Of a stretch of 64,000 bases of DNA, positions 9,099-16,693 are shown in pieces; position 1 is the first letter of the stretch, and each line of letters starts with the position of its first letter. The translations under genes and the position numbers were made by a program. Below the pieces are notes generated by a model. It was not told the DNA's origin. It saw only the letters and a program-made list of their open reading frames with translations, and searched no databases. Source of the stretch: Haemophilus parainfluenzae (GTDB lineage: Bacteria > Pseudomonadota > Gammaproteobacteria > Enterobacterales > Pasteurellaceae); contig NZ_QEPO01000006.1 in the NCBI RefSeq assembly GCF_003252725.1, positions 62,001 to 126,000 on the forward strand, written 5' to 3'.

Positions 9099-9128
9099 AA
9101 AAGAGCGGTCAAATTGACCGCTCTTTTT
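9099..9128. terminator. Bidirectional terminator between uvrB and the DegP-type gene
   Basis: Stem AAGAGCGGTCAA/TTGACCGCTCTT with A-tract before and T-tract after, between convergent genes. It resembles a paired uptake signal but its core is AAGAGCGGT, one base off the consensus. Confidence 0.88.
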
Positions 9129-9131
9129 ATT

Positions 9132-10523
9132 TTATTGCACTAATAAGTAGAAGTTGTTTTTACCACGTAAGATATTGAGTGCAACAGCAGATGGTTTTTC
9201 ATCTAGCGCTTTGCGTAAGTCTTGCGTGCTTTCAATTGGCTGACGGTTGATGCCGATGATGATATCACCCGATTTTAAACCACGTTGTGCCGCCATTGAA
9301 TTTGGCTGTACTTTACTAATTTCTACACCTTTAACACCTTTTGCATCGTAGTTGTTTAAGGTTGCACCATCTAGTGCAGGAAGTTCTGTTTTACTTGCTG
9401 TTTGCGTACCATCGTCCGCTTGTAAGGTCACTTTTACGTTGTCAGTTTTGCCATCACGTAAGTAAGTGAGTTCAATTTCTTTACCTGCACCAGAGGTCGC
9501 AATCTTAGCTCGCATTTCGGCGAAGCTTGAGATTTTTTGACCATTCATTGCAGTGATCACATCACCCGCTTTCAAGCCAGCTTTTTCGGCAGCAGAATTT
9601 GGGATAACTTCACTCACAAATGCACCTTGTTGCGCACTGACATTAAAGGCTTTTGCTAAATCTGCATTTAATTCGCCACCTTTAATACCGAGTAAACCAC
9701 GGCGTACTTCACCAAATTCTAAGATTTGTTGAACGAGATTATTGGCTTGGTTGCTTGGAATTGCAAAGGCAATCCCGGCGTTACCACCACTTGGAGAAAT
9801 AATCGCGGTATTAATACCAATTAATTCACCTTGCAAGTTCAATAATGCGCCACCAGAGTTACCACGGTTTACCGCCGCATCCGTTTGGATATAGTTTTCA
9901 TATGCACCGCTATCTGAACCAGTAGAACGACCAAGTGCTGAAACAATACCAGAAGTGACGGTTTGGCCTAAACCGAATGGGTTACCAATAGCAACGGTAA
10001 AATCACCAACACGTAATTTATCTGAATCAGCCATTTTGATCGCGGTGAGATTTGTTGGTTTTTCGATTTGCACTAAAGCGATATCAGATTGTTCATCTTT
10101 TCCAACAAGTTTGGCTTTGAATTCACGTCCGTCTTGTAATTTTACGGTAATTTTATCCGCACCATCTACCACGTGATTGTTAGTTAAAACATAGCCTTTA
10201 TCTGCATTGATGATCACGCCAGAACCTAAACCTCGGAAGTTGCGTGATGCACCACGATCTCCACCAAATTGTTCGCCAAATTGATCACCAAAGAAAAATT
10301 TAAATTCTTCTGGAATATCATCAGGTGATGCTGAGCGGCTGTTTGCTTTTGCTTTGCCTTCAACAGAAAGGGTCACAACTGCTGCTTGTGCTTTTTCTAA
10401 CATTGGCGCAAGGCTACCTTGTTCGACAATCTCATTGGGAATAGCCGCTTGAGCGGATAAAGAGGTTGCAAACACGCTTAAACCTAATGCTATACCGGTT
10501 AATACAAAATTTCTTTTCTTCAT
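9132..10523 (-). CDS. degP: Periplasmic serine protease/chaperone, DegP/DegQ (HtrA) family
   Basis: 463 residues from the MKKRNF start, which has GGAGA 8 bases upstream; an in-frame start 14 codons earlier would spoil the signal peptide. The signal peptide is residues 1-26 with cleavage after AQA. The trypsin-like domain has the triad His (TNNHVVDG, about 117), Asp (SDIALVQI, about 146) and Ser (NRGNSGGALLN, about 221). Two PDZ domains follow, near 270-355 and 380-460. It degrades or refolds misfolded envelope proteins. The short Q-loop (GDQFGEQFGGDRG) is closer to DegQ than to E. coli DegP; in Haemophilus the gene is called htrA/htoA. It is monocistronic. A 10-base T run lies at 10651-10660 in its upstream region. 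Confidence 0.93.
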   Translation of the reverse strand: MKKRNFVLTGIALGLSVFATSLSAQAAIPNEIVEQGSLAPMLEKAQAAVVTLSVEGKAKANSRSASPDDIPEEFKFFFGDQFGEQFGGDRGASRNFRGLGSGVIINADKGYVLTNNHVVDGADKITVKLQDGREFKAKLVGKDEQSDIALVQIEKPTNLTAIKMADSDKLRVGDFTVAIGNPFGLGQTVTSGIVSALGRSTGSDSGAYENYIQTDAAVNRGNSGGALLNLQGELIGINTAIISPSGGNAGIAFAIPSNQANNLVQQILEFGEVRRGLLGIKGGELNADLAKAFNVSAQQGAFVSEVIPNSAAEKAGLKAGDVITAMNGQKISSFAEMRAKIATSGAGKEIELTYLRDGKTDNVKVTLQADDGTQTASKTELPALDGATLNNYDAKGVKGVEISKVQPNSMAAQRGLKSGDIIIGINRQPIESTQDLRKALDEKPSAVALNILRGKNNFYLLVQ

Positions 10524-10718
10524 AGAGTTCTCCAAGTAAAAATAAATGATTGAATAAGTGTTCAATCAGACAAAAAAATGAGGGGGATGTTCAGTAAAAA
10601 CAAGGGCATTGAAAAAATATTTTTAAAAAGTGCGATAGATGTTGAAATTGTTTTTTTTTTGCCCGCATTTATCTAAACCTCTTTGTTAATTTGAAGGATA
10701 AAAGAATCATTCTGTTTT

Positions 10719-10796
10719 AATAGGGCTGGTACAACCTATTTTTACGTCAAAAACCTTGCCAGCCAAGGCGGAAATATAGTTTAATAACGCCCTATT
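10719..10796. other. Possible structured RNA or nested inverted repeats upstream of aroG
   Basis: The gap 10524-10939 contains no gene that I can support but holds nested complementarity. The outer stem AATAGGGC (10719-10726) pairs exactly with GCCCTATT (10789-10796). Inside is CCTTG-CCAGC-CAAGG (10754-10768), and GGCTGG (10724-10729 region) could alternatively pair with CCAGCC (10759-10764). No U-tract follows, so it is not a typical terminator. It could be an mRNA leader or a small RNA, or chance in AT-rich DNA. Confidence 0.35.
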
Positions 10797-10856
10797 TTAC
10801 TGCTTAGGTAGTATAAATTTTACGCAATCACATAATAATTGTGTAAGAATTCAAAT

Positions 10857-10874
10857 GAACTAGTTTACTAGTAC
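10857..10874. promoter_or_regulatory. TrpR operator-like palindrome upstream of aroG
   Basis: GAACTAGTTTACTAGTAC closely follows the TrpR operator consensus, with CTAGT repeated in inverted orientation. It lies 66 bases before the aroG start, where it could overlap the promoter. This predicts tryptophan-dependent repression of this DAHP synthase. The assignment is by motif match only. Confidence 0.75.
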
Positions 10875-10939
10875 AAAAAATAGGTGTAGAGTAACGCCAT
10901 TAGATTTAAGCACAACATTTAAGATTTAGAGAGTGACAT

Positions 10940-12031
10940 ATGGCGACGAAGAAAGAAGAAATCGAAGTAAAAGTTGCAAATGATGATACCCGAATTGAAA
11001 AAGTCGATCAGGTATTACCTCCAATTGCCTTATTAGAAAAATTTCCTGCAAGTCAAGAAGCGGCTGATTTAGTTCATAAAACCCGCTTGCACGCACACAA
11101 TATTATTCATGGAAAAGATGACCGTTTACTTGTAGTAATTGGTCCTTGTTCTATTCATGATCCTAAAGCCGCATTAGATTACGCAAAACGTTTAAAAGTA
11201 TTACGTGATAAATATAAAGATACACTTGAAGTAGTGATGCGCGTTTACTTTGAAAAACCGCGTACAACAGTGGGGTGGAAAGGCCTAATTAACGATCCTT
11301 ATTTAAATGATACATATCGTTTAAATGATGGTTTGCGTATTGCACGTAAATTATTATCAGATATTAACAACTTAGGCGTACCATCAGCGGGTGAGTTCTT
11401 AGATATGATCACACCACAATATGTAGCGGATTTCATGAGCTGGGGCGCAATTGGTGCGAGAACAACTGAATCTCAAGTTCATCGTGAATTAGCGTCAGGC
11501 TTATCTTGTGCGGTAGGCTTTAAAAATGGCACAAACGGTGGCGTAAAAGTCGCCTTAGATGCAATGGGAGCGGCAGAAGCTTCGCATTACTTCTTATCTG
11601 TGACAAAATTTGGTCATTCGGCTATTGTTTCAACAAAAGGAAATGAAGACTGCCACATCATTTTACGTGGTGGGGATAAAGGCCCTAACTATAAAGCAGA
11701 AGATGTTGCAAAAGTTTGTGCAGAGATCGAAAAATCAGGTCGTATTCCACATGTAATGGTTGATTTCAGCCATGCAAATAGTAGCAAACAATTCAAAAAA
11801 CAAATGGACGTTTGTGAAGATGTTTGCCAGCAAATCGCAGGTGGTTCAAAACAGATCTTTGGTGTCATGGTAGAAAGTCATATCGTTGAAGGTCGTCAAG
11901 ATTTAGTCGATGGTAAAGCACAGACTTATGGACAAAGTATCACTGATGCTTGTATCGGTTGGGAAGATACAGAAATCGTGTTAAAACAGTTATCTGATGC
12001 TGTATTAGCACGTCGTCAAGTGAATGGCTAA
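10940..12031 (+). CDS. aroG: 3-deoxy-7-phosphoheptulonate (DAHP) synthase, class I
   Basis: 363 residues, close to the 350 of the E. coli AroF/G/H type, with a slightly longer N-terminus. Family motifs are VIGPCSIHDP (metal-binding Cys region, near residue 73), RVYFEKPRTTVGWKGLINDP, SWGAIGARTTESQVHRELASG, VMVDFSHANSSKQ and MVESHIVEGRQ. It condenses phosphoenolpyruvate with erythrose 4-phosphate, the first step of the shikimate pathway. Regulatory specificity (Phe, Tyr or Trp) cannot be read directly, but the TrpR-like operator upstream suggests at least transcriptional control by tryptophan. It is monocistronic and ends in a paired-uptake-signal terminator. Confidence 0.93.
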   Translation: MATKKEEIEVKVANDDTRIEKVDQVLPPIALLEKFPASQEAADLVHKTRLHAHNIIHGKDDRLLVVIGPCSIHDPKAALDYAKRLKVLRDKYKDTLEVVMRVYFEKPRTTVGWKGLINDPYLNDTYRLNDGLRIARKLLSDINNLGVPSAGEFLDMITPQYVADFMSWGAIGARTTESQVHRELASGLSCAVGFKNGTNGGVKVALDAMGAAEASHYFLSVTKFGHSAIVSTKGNEDCHIILRGGDKGPNYKAEDVAKVCAEIEKSGRIPHVMVDFSHANSSKQFKKQMDVCEDVCQQIAGGSKQIFGVMVESHIVEGRQDLVDGKAQTYGQSITDACIGWEDTEIVLKQLSDAVLARRQVNG

Positions 12032-12053
12032 TCAGTTTAATTTTCAGATGATT

Positions 12054-12087
12054 AAAAGTGCGGTTGATTTGACCGCACTTTTTTTAT
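12054..12087 (+). terminator. Terminator of aroG made of an inverted pair of uptake signals
   Basis: AAAGTGCGGT (12055-12064) and ACCGCACTTT (12072-12081) form a 10-bp stem with a 7-base loop, followed by a run of seven T. Both arms are exact uptake signals, a common dual use in this family. Confidence 0.92.
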
Positions 12088-12149
12088 GCGCTTTGAAAAA
12101 GAGGACGAAAAGGGGTATGCTAGCTCTAATGGAATAAGAAAGGAGATGT

Positions 12150-13070
12150 ATGATGCAGGATATGATAAATGGCTTATTAATTGTCTTAATACCGATGGTG
12201 TTAGGTTATTTATTAAAGGTCAATAATAAATCCTATATTGCAAAAATAAATCATATCGTGATGTTTTTGCTTTACATTATTCTTTTCTTAATGGGGTATT
12301 TACTTGGCCAGTTAGATGATTTAGAGCATAAACTGCCGATTATTGGCACAACTGCAGTGACGCTATCTGCGATCATTTTGGGATCCAATATGATTGGCTT
12401 GATGCTTTATGACCGCTTTAACCCCGCTGAGCCACTTAAATCACAAGGTAAAATTGATTCTCGCTGGCACTCCTTAATTGACTCGCTCAAACTTTCCGGC
12501 ACGGTAGTGATCGGCACCCTTTGTGGTTTCTTATTCAAATCCTATCTCATGTTGCCTACTGGAATTAATCTGTATGTATTGATCGTACTGATTTTCTTTG
12601 TGGGGATCCAACTAAGAAATAACGGTATTTCCTTAAAAGAGGCCCTTTTCAATAAACGAGGTTTCCAAACAGGGATGGTGTTTACGTTTACTTCATTACT
12701 AGGCGGTATCATTGCTGCTTTCGTTTTGGCGATGCCAATTACACAAGGGCTGGCGTTTGCCTCTGGAATGGGGTGGTATTCGTTATCCAGTGTGGTATTG
12801 ACCAATGCATGGGGACCAGTGCAGGGCAGTATTGCCTTTTTTAATGACTTATCCCGTGAAATTGTCAGTTTATTTGTGATCCCATTATTTATGCGTCATT
12901 TCCGTTCGACGGCAATTGGGATTACGGGGGCGACAGCAATAGATTGCACCTTGCCAATTATTCAAAAAGCAGGAGGTATTGAAGTCACGCCAATTGCAAT
13001 TTCATTCGGTTTTGTTACGAATATTCTGCCACCATTGTTATTGGTTTTCTTTTCTAGTATTCCGCTATAA
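12150..13070 (+). CDS. lysO: Lysine exporter LysO (YbjE family)
   Basis: 306 residues with about eight hydrophobic segments and the DUF340/LysO fold: an N-terminal half ending near residue 95 and a C-terminal half with SGMGWYSLSSVVLTNAWGP (near 205-225) and ITGATAIDCTLPIIQKAGG. In E. coli LysO exports L-lysine and the toxic analogue thialysine. Two adjacent ATG codons are possible: 12150 lies 4 bases after AGGAG and 12153 lies 7 bases after it, so the second may be the real start. It is a single gene with its own terminator. With the riboswitch-controlled importer at 1-2.6 kb, the window carries both lysine import and export. Confidence 0.88.
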   Translation: MMQDMINGLLIVLIPMVLGYLLKVNNKSYIAKINHIVMFLLYIILFLMGYLLGQLDDLEHKLPIIGTTAVTLSAIILGSNMIGLMLYDRFNPAEPLKSQGKIDSRWHSLIDSLKLSGTVVIGTLCGFLFKSYLMLPTGINLYVLIVLIFFVGIQLRNNGISLKEALFNKRGFQTGMVFTFTSLLGGIIAAFVLAMPITQGLAFASGMGWYSLSSVVLTNAWGPVQGSIAFFNDLSREIVSLFVIPLFMRHFRSTAIGITGATAIDCTLPIIQKAGGIEVTPIAISFGFVTNILPPLLLVFFSSIPL

Positions 13071-13096
13071 AAAGATAAAAAAATAAATACAAAAAC

Positions 13097-13133
13097 AAAA
13101 GAGTTAATCGTTATTTTTCGATTAACTCTTTTT
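13097..13133. terminator. Bidirectional terminator between lysO and hypF
   Basis: Stem AAAAGAGTTAATCG (13097-13110) and CGATTAACTCTTTT (13119-13132) with an 8-base loop and T-tract, between convergent genes. Confidence 0.88.
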
Positions 13134-13157
13134 CTTATATTTTAATATTAGGGAGTA

Positions 13158-15425
13158 TCAGTTTTTATGCATGGCAATAACAGCCTGCCCTAAACTGAGT
13201 CCACCATCACCCATCGGTAGTTTATGCGCACTTAGTACATGGAATTCGCTCAAATTTTCTTTTAATAAGCGACGTAGCAGTTGGTTATGCATCACACCGC
13301 CGGATAATACGATGGTACTGCATTGGTGTTGGCGTGCTTGGTTTGCAGCAAGTTCAGCAAAACCTTGGGCAAGAGCATAATGAAAGGCAAAGGCTTTATC
13401 TTCAACAGAAGCATGATAATTCAACCAACTTTGCCAAAAGTAAGCCAAATCCAGTTTATTGCCGATAAGCGACATTTTTACTGGAATATTGGCCGCACTT
13501 TGTGCTTGGGTAGCCAAAGATGAGGTGTTTGCTAGCGCTTCGAGATGGCAAGCAGCTTCACCTTCCCAAGAAACAATGGTTGGTGCAATACCGAGATCAT
13601 AAGCTACGGCATCAAATAAACGACCCGCAGATGATATAGGTGGACAATTGAGTCCGCGCTCAATGGCATTGACTAATATTTGCCAATTCGGTTCAGTGCA
13701 AGTTTTTGTGAGAATTTCTTGCCATTGTGGCACAAATTGATGCAGGTGAGCCAGCCAGTTGCGCCAAGGTTGTTTGGCAGCAAGATCGCCGCCTGGTAGA
13801 GCAACAGCAGGCAGACCACCTAAATATTGACTATGCTGATAATCAACGAGTAGGCATTCGCCCCCCCAAAGTTGTCCATTTTCGCCCATGCCGATACCGT
13901 CTAGAGCAAGACCAATTACAGGTTCATTACAATTCTGTTCAGCCATTACGCTGACAATATGAGCATGATGATGTAATACTTCTATTAGTGTGATTTGTTG
14001 CTGTTCGGCAAGTTTTTTACCAATCGAAGATGAAAAATAGCCAGGGTGAGCATCGACAGCGATAATGTCTGGTTTAAATTGATAAATATTTTGAAATAAT
14101 TCAAGATTTTCACTTAATTGTGACCGCACTTGCTCATTTGCTGTATCGCCAATATGTTGGCTTAGTACGGCTTTATTGTGACGTAGTAAGCAGAATGTAT
14201 TTTTCAGATCAGAACCTAACGCCAACACATTTTTTGTGCTTTGTGTTTCAAGTGGTATTTCATCGGGCACGTAGCCACGAGCACGACGTAGCGTTTCTAA
14301 TCCATCAAAGGCAACACGAACAAGGCTATCATCGGCACGTTGTAAAATATCGCGATTGTGACAAAGATAAACATCAGCTAAGTCAGCTAATTGTTCTACA
14401 GCATGTTCATTTTTCAGTACGGGAGGTTGCCCGCTTGCGTTAGCAGAGGTCATGACTAGCGGACGATTAACTGTGCGTAACAACAAATGCTGCAGTGGGT
14501 TACTTGGAAGCATGACGCCGATTTCTTGCAAGTGAGGTGCGATGTTATCAGCAATATTGGGTACTTTATGTTTTGCTAGTAGTACAATCGGTGCAGCACT
14601 GCTTGTCAGCAATTCTGTTTCTTGAGGCGCTAAATCCTGTAAAAACTGCAAGTCAGGCACCATGATGGCTAATGGTTTTGTTGGACGATGTTTCCGTTGA
14701 CGTAATAAATCAACAGTTTTTTGGTTATTCGCATCACAGGCTAGATGAAAACCACCTAAGCCTTTAACTGCAATGATATGACCTTGTTGCAATAAAAGTG
14801 CGGTCTGTTTTAGTGCCATTTCATGAGTGGCGAGTGTTTGTTCTCTATTTTGCAACCAGATATGGGGACCACAGACCGAACAAGCGTTAGGTTGAGCATG
14901 AAAACGACGATCAGCGGGATCTTTATATTCTTTTTCACATTGTGGACAAAGCGGAAAAACTGACATCGCTGTGTTTTTTCGGTCGTAAGGAATTGCCTTA
15001 ATGATGGTGAAACGCGGGCCACAATGGGTACAATTGGTAAAGGGGTAGTGATAACGTCGATTGTTGGGATCGAATAAGTCGGCTAAACAATGTGGACAGG
15101 TCGCTGCATCGGGAATAATTTGCGTGTCCATTTGATTGTTTTCGCTTTCTCGGATAGTAAAGCCTGTTATTGCAGTTGCTTCTGGCCAATCAATGGCACG
15201 CTGAGTAATATCAGTAATTTGCGCTAGCGGTGGGAGTTTATTTTGTAAGTCGGATAAAAATTGCTCGAGTGTATCTGCTGGTGGAGAAGCAAAACGAATT
15301 AATACGCCTTGTCCATCATTATTGACATCGCCATTTAATCCATATTGATTTGCCAGAAGCCAAACAAAAGGGCGAAATCCCACGCCCTGAACTTTTCCTT
15401 TTATGCGTAATTCGATCCCTTGCAT
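13158..15425 (-). CDS. hypF: Carbamoyltransferase HypF (NiFe-hydrogenase CN ligand synthesis)
   Basis: 755 residues from the ATG at 15425, which has AGGA 7 bases before it; a longer reading would overlap hypC. Domains in order: acylphosphatase (about 1-90, VQGVGFRPFVW), two zinc fingers of CxxC-x18-CxxC type (CPHC/CTHC and CPQC/CSVC, about 105-190), a YrdC-like domain (about 190-375, GLGGFHLACDA, LMLPSNPLQHLL), and a Kae1-like C-terminal domain (HHHAH, GLALDGIGMG). It uses carbamoyl phosphate and ATP to charge HypE with the carbamoyl group that becomes cyanide. It follows hypC after 14 bases. A G7 run lies in its coding strand near 13861-13867; the frame is intact. Confidence 0.96.
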   Translation of the reverse strand: MQGIELRIKGKVQGVGFRPFVWLLANQYGLNGDVNNDGQGVLIRFASPPADTLEQFLSDLQNKLPPLAQITDITQRAIDWPEATAITGFTIRESENNQMDTQIIPDAATCPHCLADLFDPNNRRYHYPFTNCTHCGPRFTIIKAIPYDRKNTAMSVFPLCPQCEKEYKDPADRRFHAQPNACSVCGPHIWLQNREQTLATHEMALKQTALLLQQGHIIAVKGLGGFHLACDANNQKTVDLLRQRKHRPTKPLAIMVPDLQFLQDLAPQETELLTSSAAPIVLLAKHKVPNIADNIAPHLQEIGVMLPSNPLQHLLLRTVNRPLVMTSANASGQPPVLKNEHAVEQLADLADVYLCHNRDILQRADDSLVRVAFDGLETLRRARGYVPDEIPLETQSTKNVLALGSDLKNTFCLLRHNKAVLSQHIGDTANEQVRSQLSENLELFQNIYQFKPDIIAVDAHPGYFSSSIGKKLAEQQQITLIEVLHHHAHIVSVMAEQNCNEPVIGLALDGIGMGENGQLWGGECLLVDYQHSQYLGGLPAVALPGGDLAAKQPWRNWLAHLHQFVPQWQEILTKTCTEPNWQILVNAIERGLNCPPISSAGRLFDAVAYDLGIAPTIVSWEGEAACHLEALANTSSLATQAQSAANIPVKMSLIGNKLDLAYFWQSWLNYHASVEDKAFAFHYALAQGFAELAANQARQHQCSTIVLSGGVMHNQLLRRLLKENLSEFHVLSAHKLPMGDGGLSLGQAVIAMHKN

Positions 15426-15438
15426 GACGCAATCCTGT

Positions 15439-15714
15439 TTATTTTTGATTGAGGCCAAGAAAATCGCCGACTTCGTGTTCTAGCTGGCTCATCGCAATTA
15501 AGGCTTCTTGCGTCTGTTTTGCTTCTTCTTCATCGATAATCGTCATGGCAAAACCCACATGCACGAGTACCCATTTACCGACGAGAGGTTTTGGGTCATC
15601 CTGACAAATTAATGAAATATTAACCTCTCTTTTAACTCCGCACACATCGACTACAGCAAGCTGTAATGCGCTGTCAGCTACTTGAATGATCTGTCCCGGA
15701 ATACCTAAACACAT
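15439..15714 (-). CDS. hypC: Hydrogenase assembly chaperone HypC/HybG
   Basis: 91 residues, with the HypC N-terminus MCLGIPGQI carrying the essential Cys2, then [15 protein letters not shown] and [15 protein letters not shown]. HypC binds HypD and delivers the Fe(CN)2CO group to the hydrogenase large subunit precursor. It leads a two-gene hypC-hypF operon divergent from hyfA. Elsewhere in enteric bacteria hypC sits between hypB and hypD; here that place is empty (9-base gap at 34904-34912), so this is the only copy in the window. A hairpin lies 36 bases upstream of its start. Confidence 0.95.
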   Translation of the reverse strand: MCLGIPGQIIQVADSALQLAVVDVCGVKREVNISLICQDDPKPLVGKWVLVHVGFAMTIIDEEEAKQTQEALIAMSQLEHEVGDFLGLNQK

Positions 15715-16057
15715 AATCTGTCCTTAGTTAGAATGTTTATGAGATGAATTGTTTATTGTGAGGCAATAAACATATTGCGAAAAGGGAATTTTATCACGTA
15801 AGCATTTAAATTTGTATAGCGATATTTCAAATAGGACAATGTCTATTGTTGAAAATCCGTTCACATTTTTAACATAAAATTATTATGTTTCACTGTTATT
15901 TAACAGGGGCATCTCAGTAATAGAAAAACAATGGAAATCTTTTGATCTTAATCACAAATTTTTGAATTACTTCTTGAGCTTTACTTTTCGACGGGAGTAT
16001 CCTTACTTCTAGAGTGGTTATTGTAGAAACGTTATTTACATACAAGGAGGGGAATGT
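15715..16057. promoter_or_regulatory. Divergent hypC/hyfA control region with FNR/CRP-like site
   Basis: TTGATCTTAATCAC (15942-15955) matches the FNR consensus TTGAT-N4-ATCAA at 9 of 10 positions and also resembles a CRP half-site pair. A TTTACT hexamer (15980-15985) lies where a class II -10 could be. ACAAT-GTCT-ATTGT (15836-15849) is a second 5-4-5 inverted repeat. TGTTTATTG-tgagg-CAATAAACA (15750-15772) is a perfect 9-bp hairpin in the hypC leader. I find no sigma-54 type -24/-12 promoter. The region is AT-rich with no gene. Confidence 0.65.
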
Positions 16058-16657
16058 ATGAATCGTTTTGTAATCGGTGATCCGAAGGATTGCATTGGAT
16101 GCAACACCTGTATGGCCGCTTGTAGCGAAGTGCATAAAGCTTTCGGATTACAATCTTTTCCACGCTTACAAGTCATGCGTAATGACGATGTAACCGTGCC
16201 AATTCTCTGTCGTCATTGTGATGATTCACCATGTGCTACCGTGTGTCCTGTACACGCCATTACACATATTGATGACACCATTCAACTTAACGAAAGTCTC
16301 TGTATCGGTTGTAAACTTTGTGGTATTGCTTGCCCATTCGGTGCAATTACCCAACATGGTTCAGCACCGATTGACGCACCAACCTATTATGAAGGATTTT
16401 CCTTCACTGATGCGGTAAAACGAGATATTCGTACTGCACCAGATAATACGGATTTACACAATATGTTGGCATGGCAACCTGGCGTAAAAGCCATTGCGGT
16501 GAAATGCGATCTTTGCTATTTCCGTGAAGATGGTCCGGCTTGTGTACAAACCTGTCCGACCAAAACGTTATTTATTATTAGTGATGAGAGTATCAAGCAG
16601 GCTAACGAAAGAAAACGTGAAATGGCAATGGTTTCTTCGCCTGCTATCCCAAGATAA
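16058..16657 (+). CDS. hyfA: Hydrogenase-4 component A, 4Fe-4S polyferredoxin
   Basis: 199 residues, close to the E. coli HyfA length. Four Cys-rich clusters for [4Fe-4S] are visible: CIGCNTCMAAC near residue 12, CRHCDDSPCATVCP near 52, CIGCKLCGIACP near 83, and CDLCYFREDGPACVQTCP near 150. It wires electrons from formate dehydrogenase H to the hydrogenase small subunit. It is the first gene of the long hyf operon, with a very strong ribosome binding site (AAGGAGGGG, 7 bases from the ATG). HycB is the close paralogue, but the MNRFVIGDP start and the full HyfB-F set downstream favour HyfA. An FNR-like site lies about 100 bases upstream. Confidence 0.93.
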   Translation: MNRFVIGDPKDCIGCNTCMAACSEVHKAFGLQSFPRLQVMRNDDVTVPILCRHCDDSPCATVCPVHAITHIDDTIQLNESLCIGCKLCGIACPFGAITQHGSAPIDAPTYYEGFSFTDAVKRDIRTAPDNTDLHNMLAWQPGVKAIAVKCDLCYFREDGPACVQTCPTKTLFIISDESIKQANERKREMAMVSSPAIPR

Positions 16658-16693
16658 TTAGTGTGTTTAACTTGTAATCAATGGAGTGATATT

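Noticed and set aside
10651-10660. Run of ten T as a phase-variation tract or terminator
   Set aside because: There is no upstream stem for a terminator in the proper place, and a tract of ten in AT-rich intergenic DNA is weak evidence of switching.
15715-16057. Sigma-54 promoter for hyf
   Set aside because: I looked for GG-N10-GC with flanking consensus on both strands and found no convincing match.
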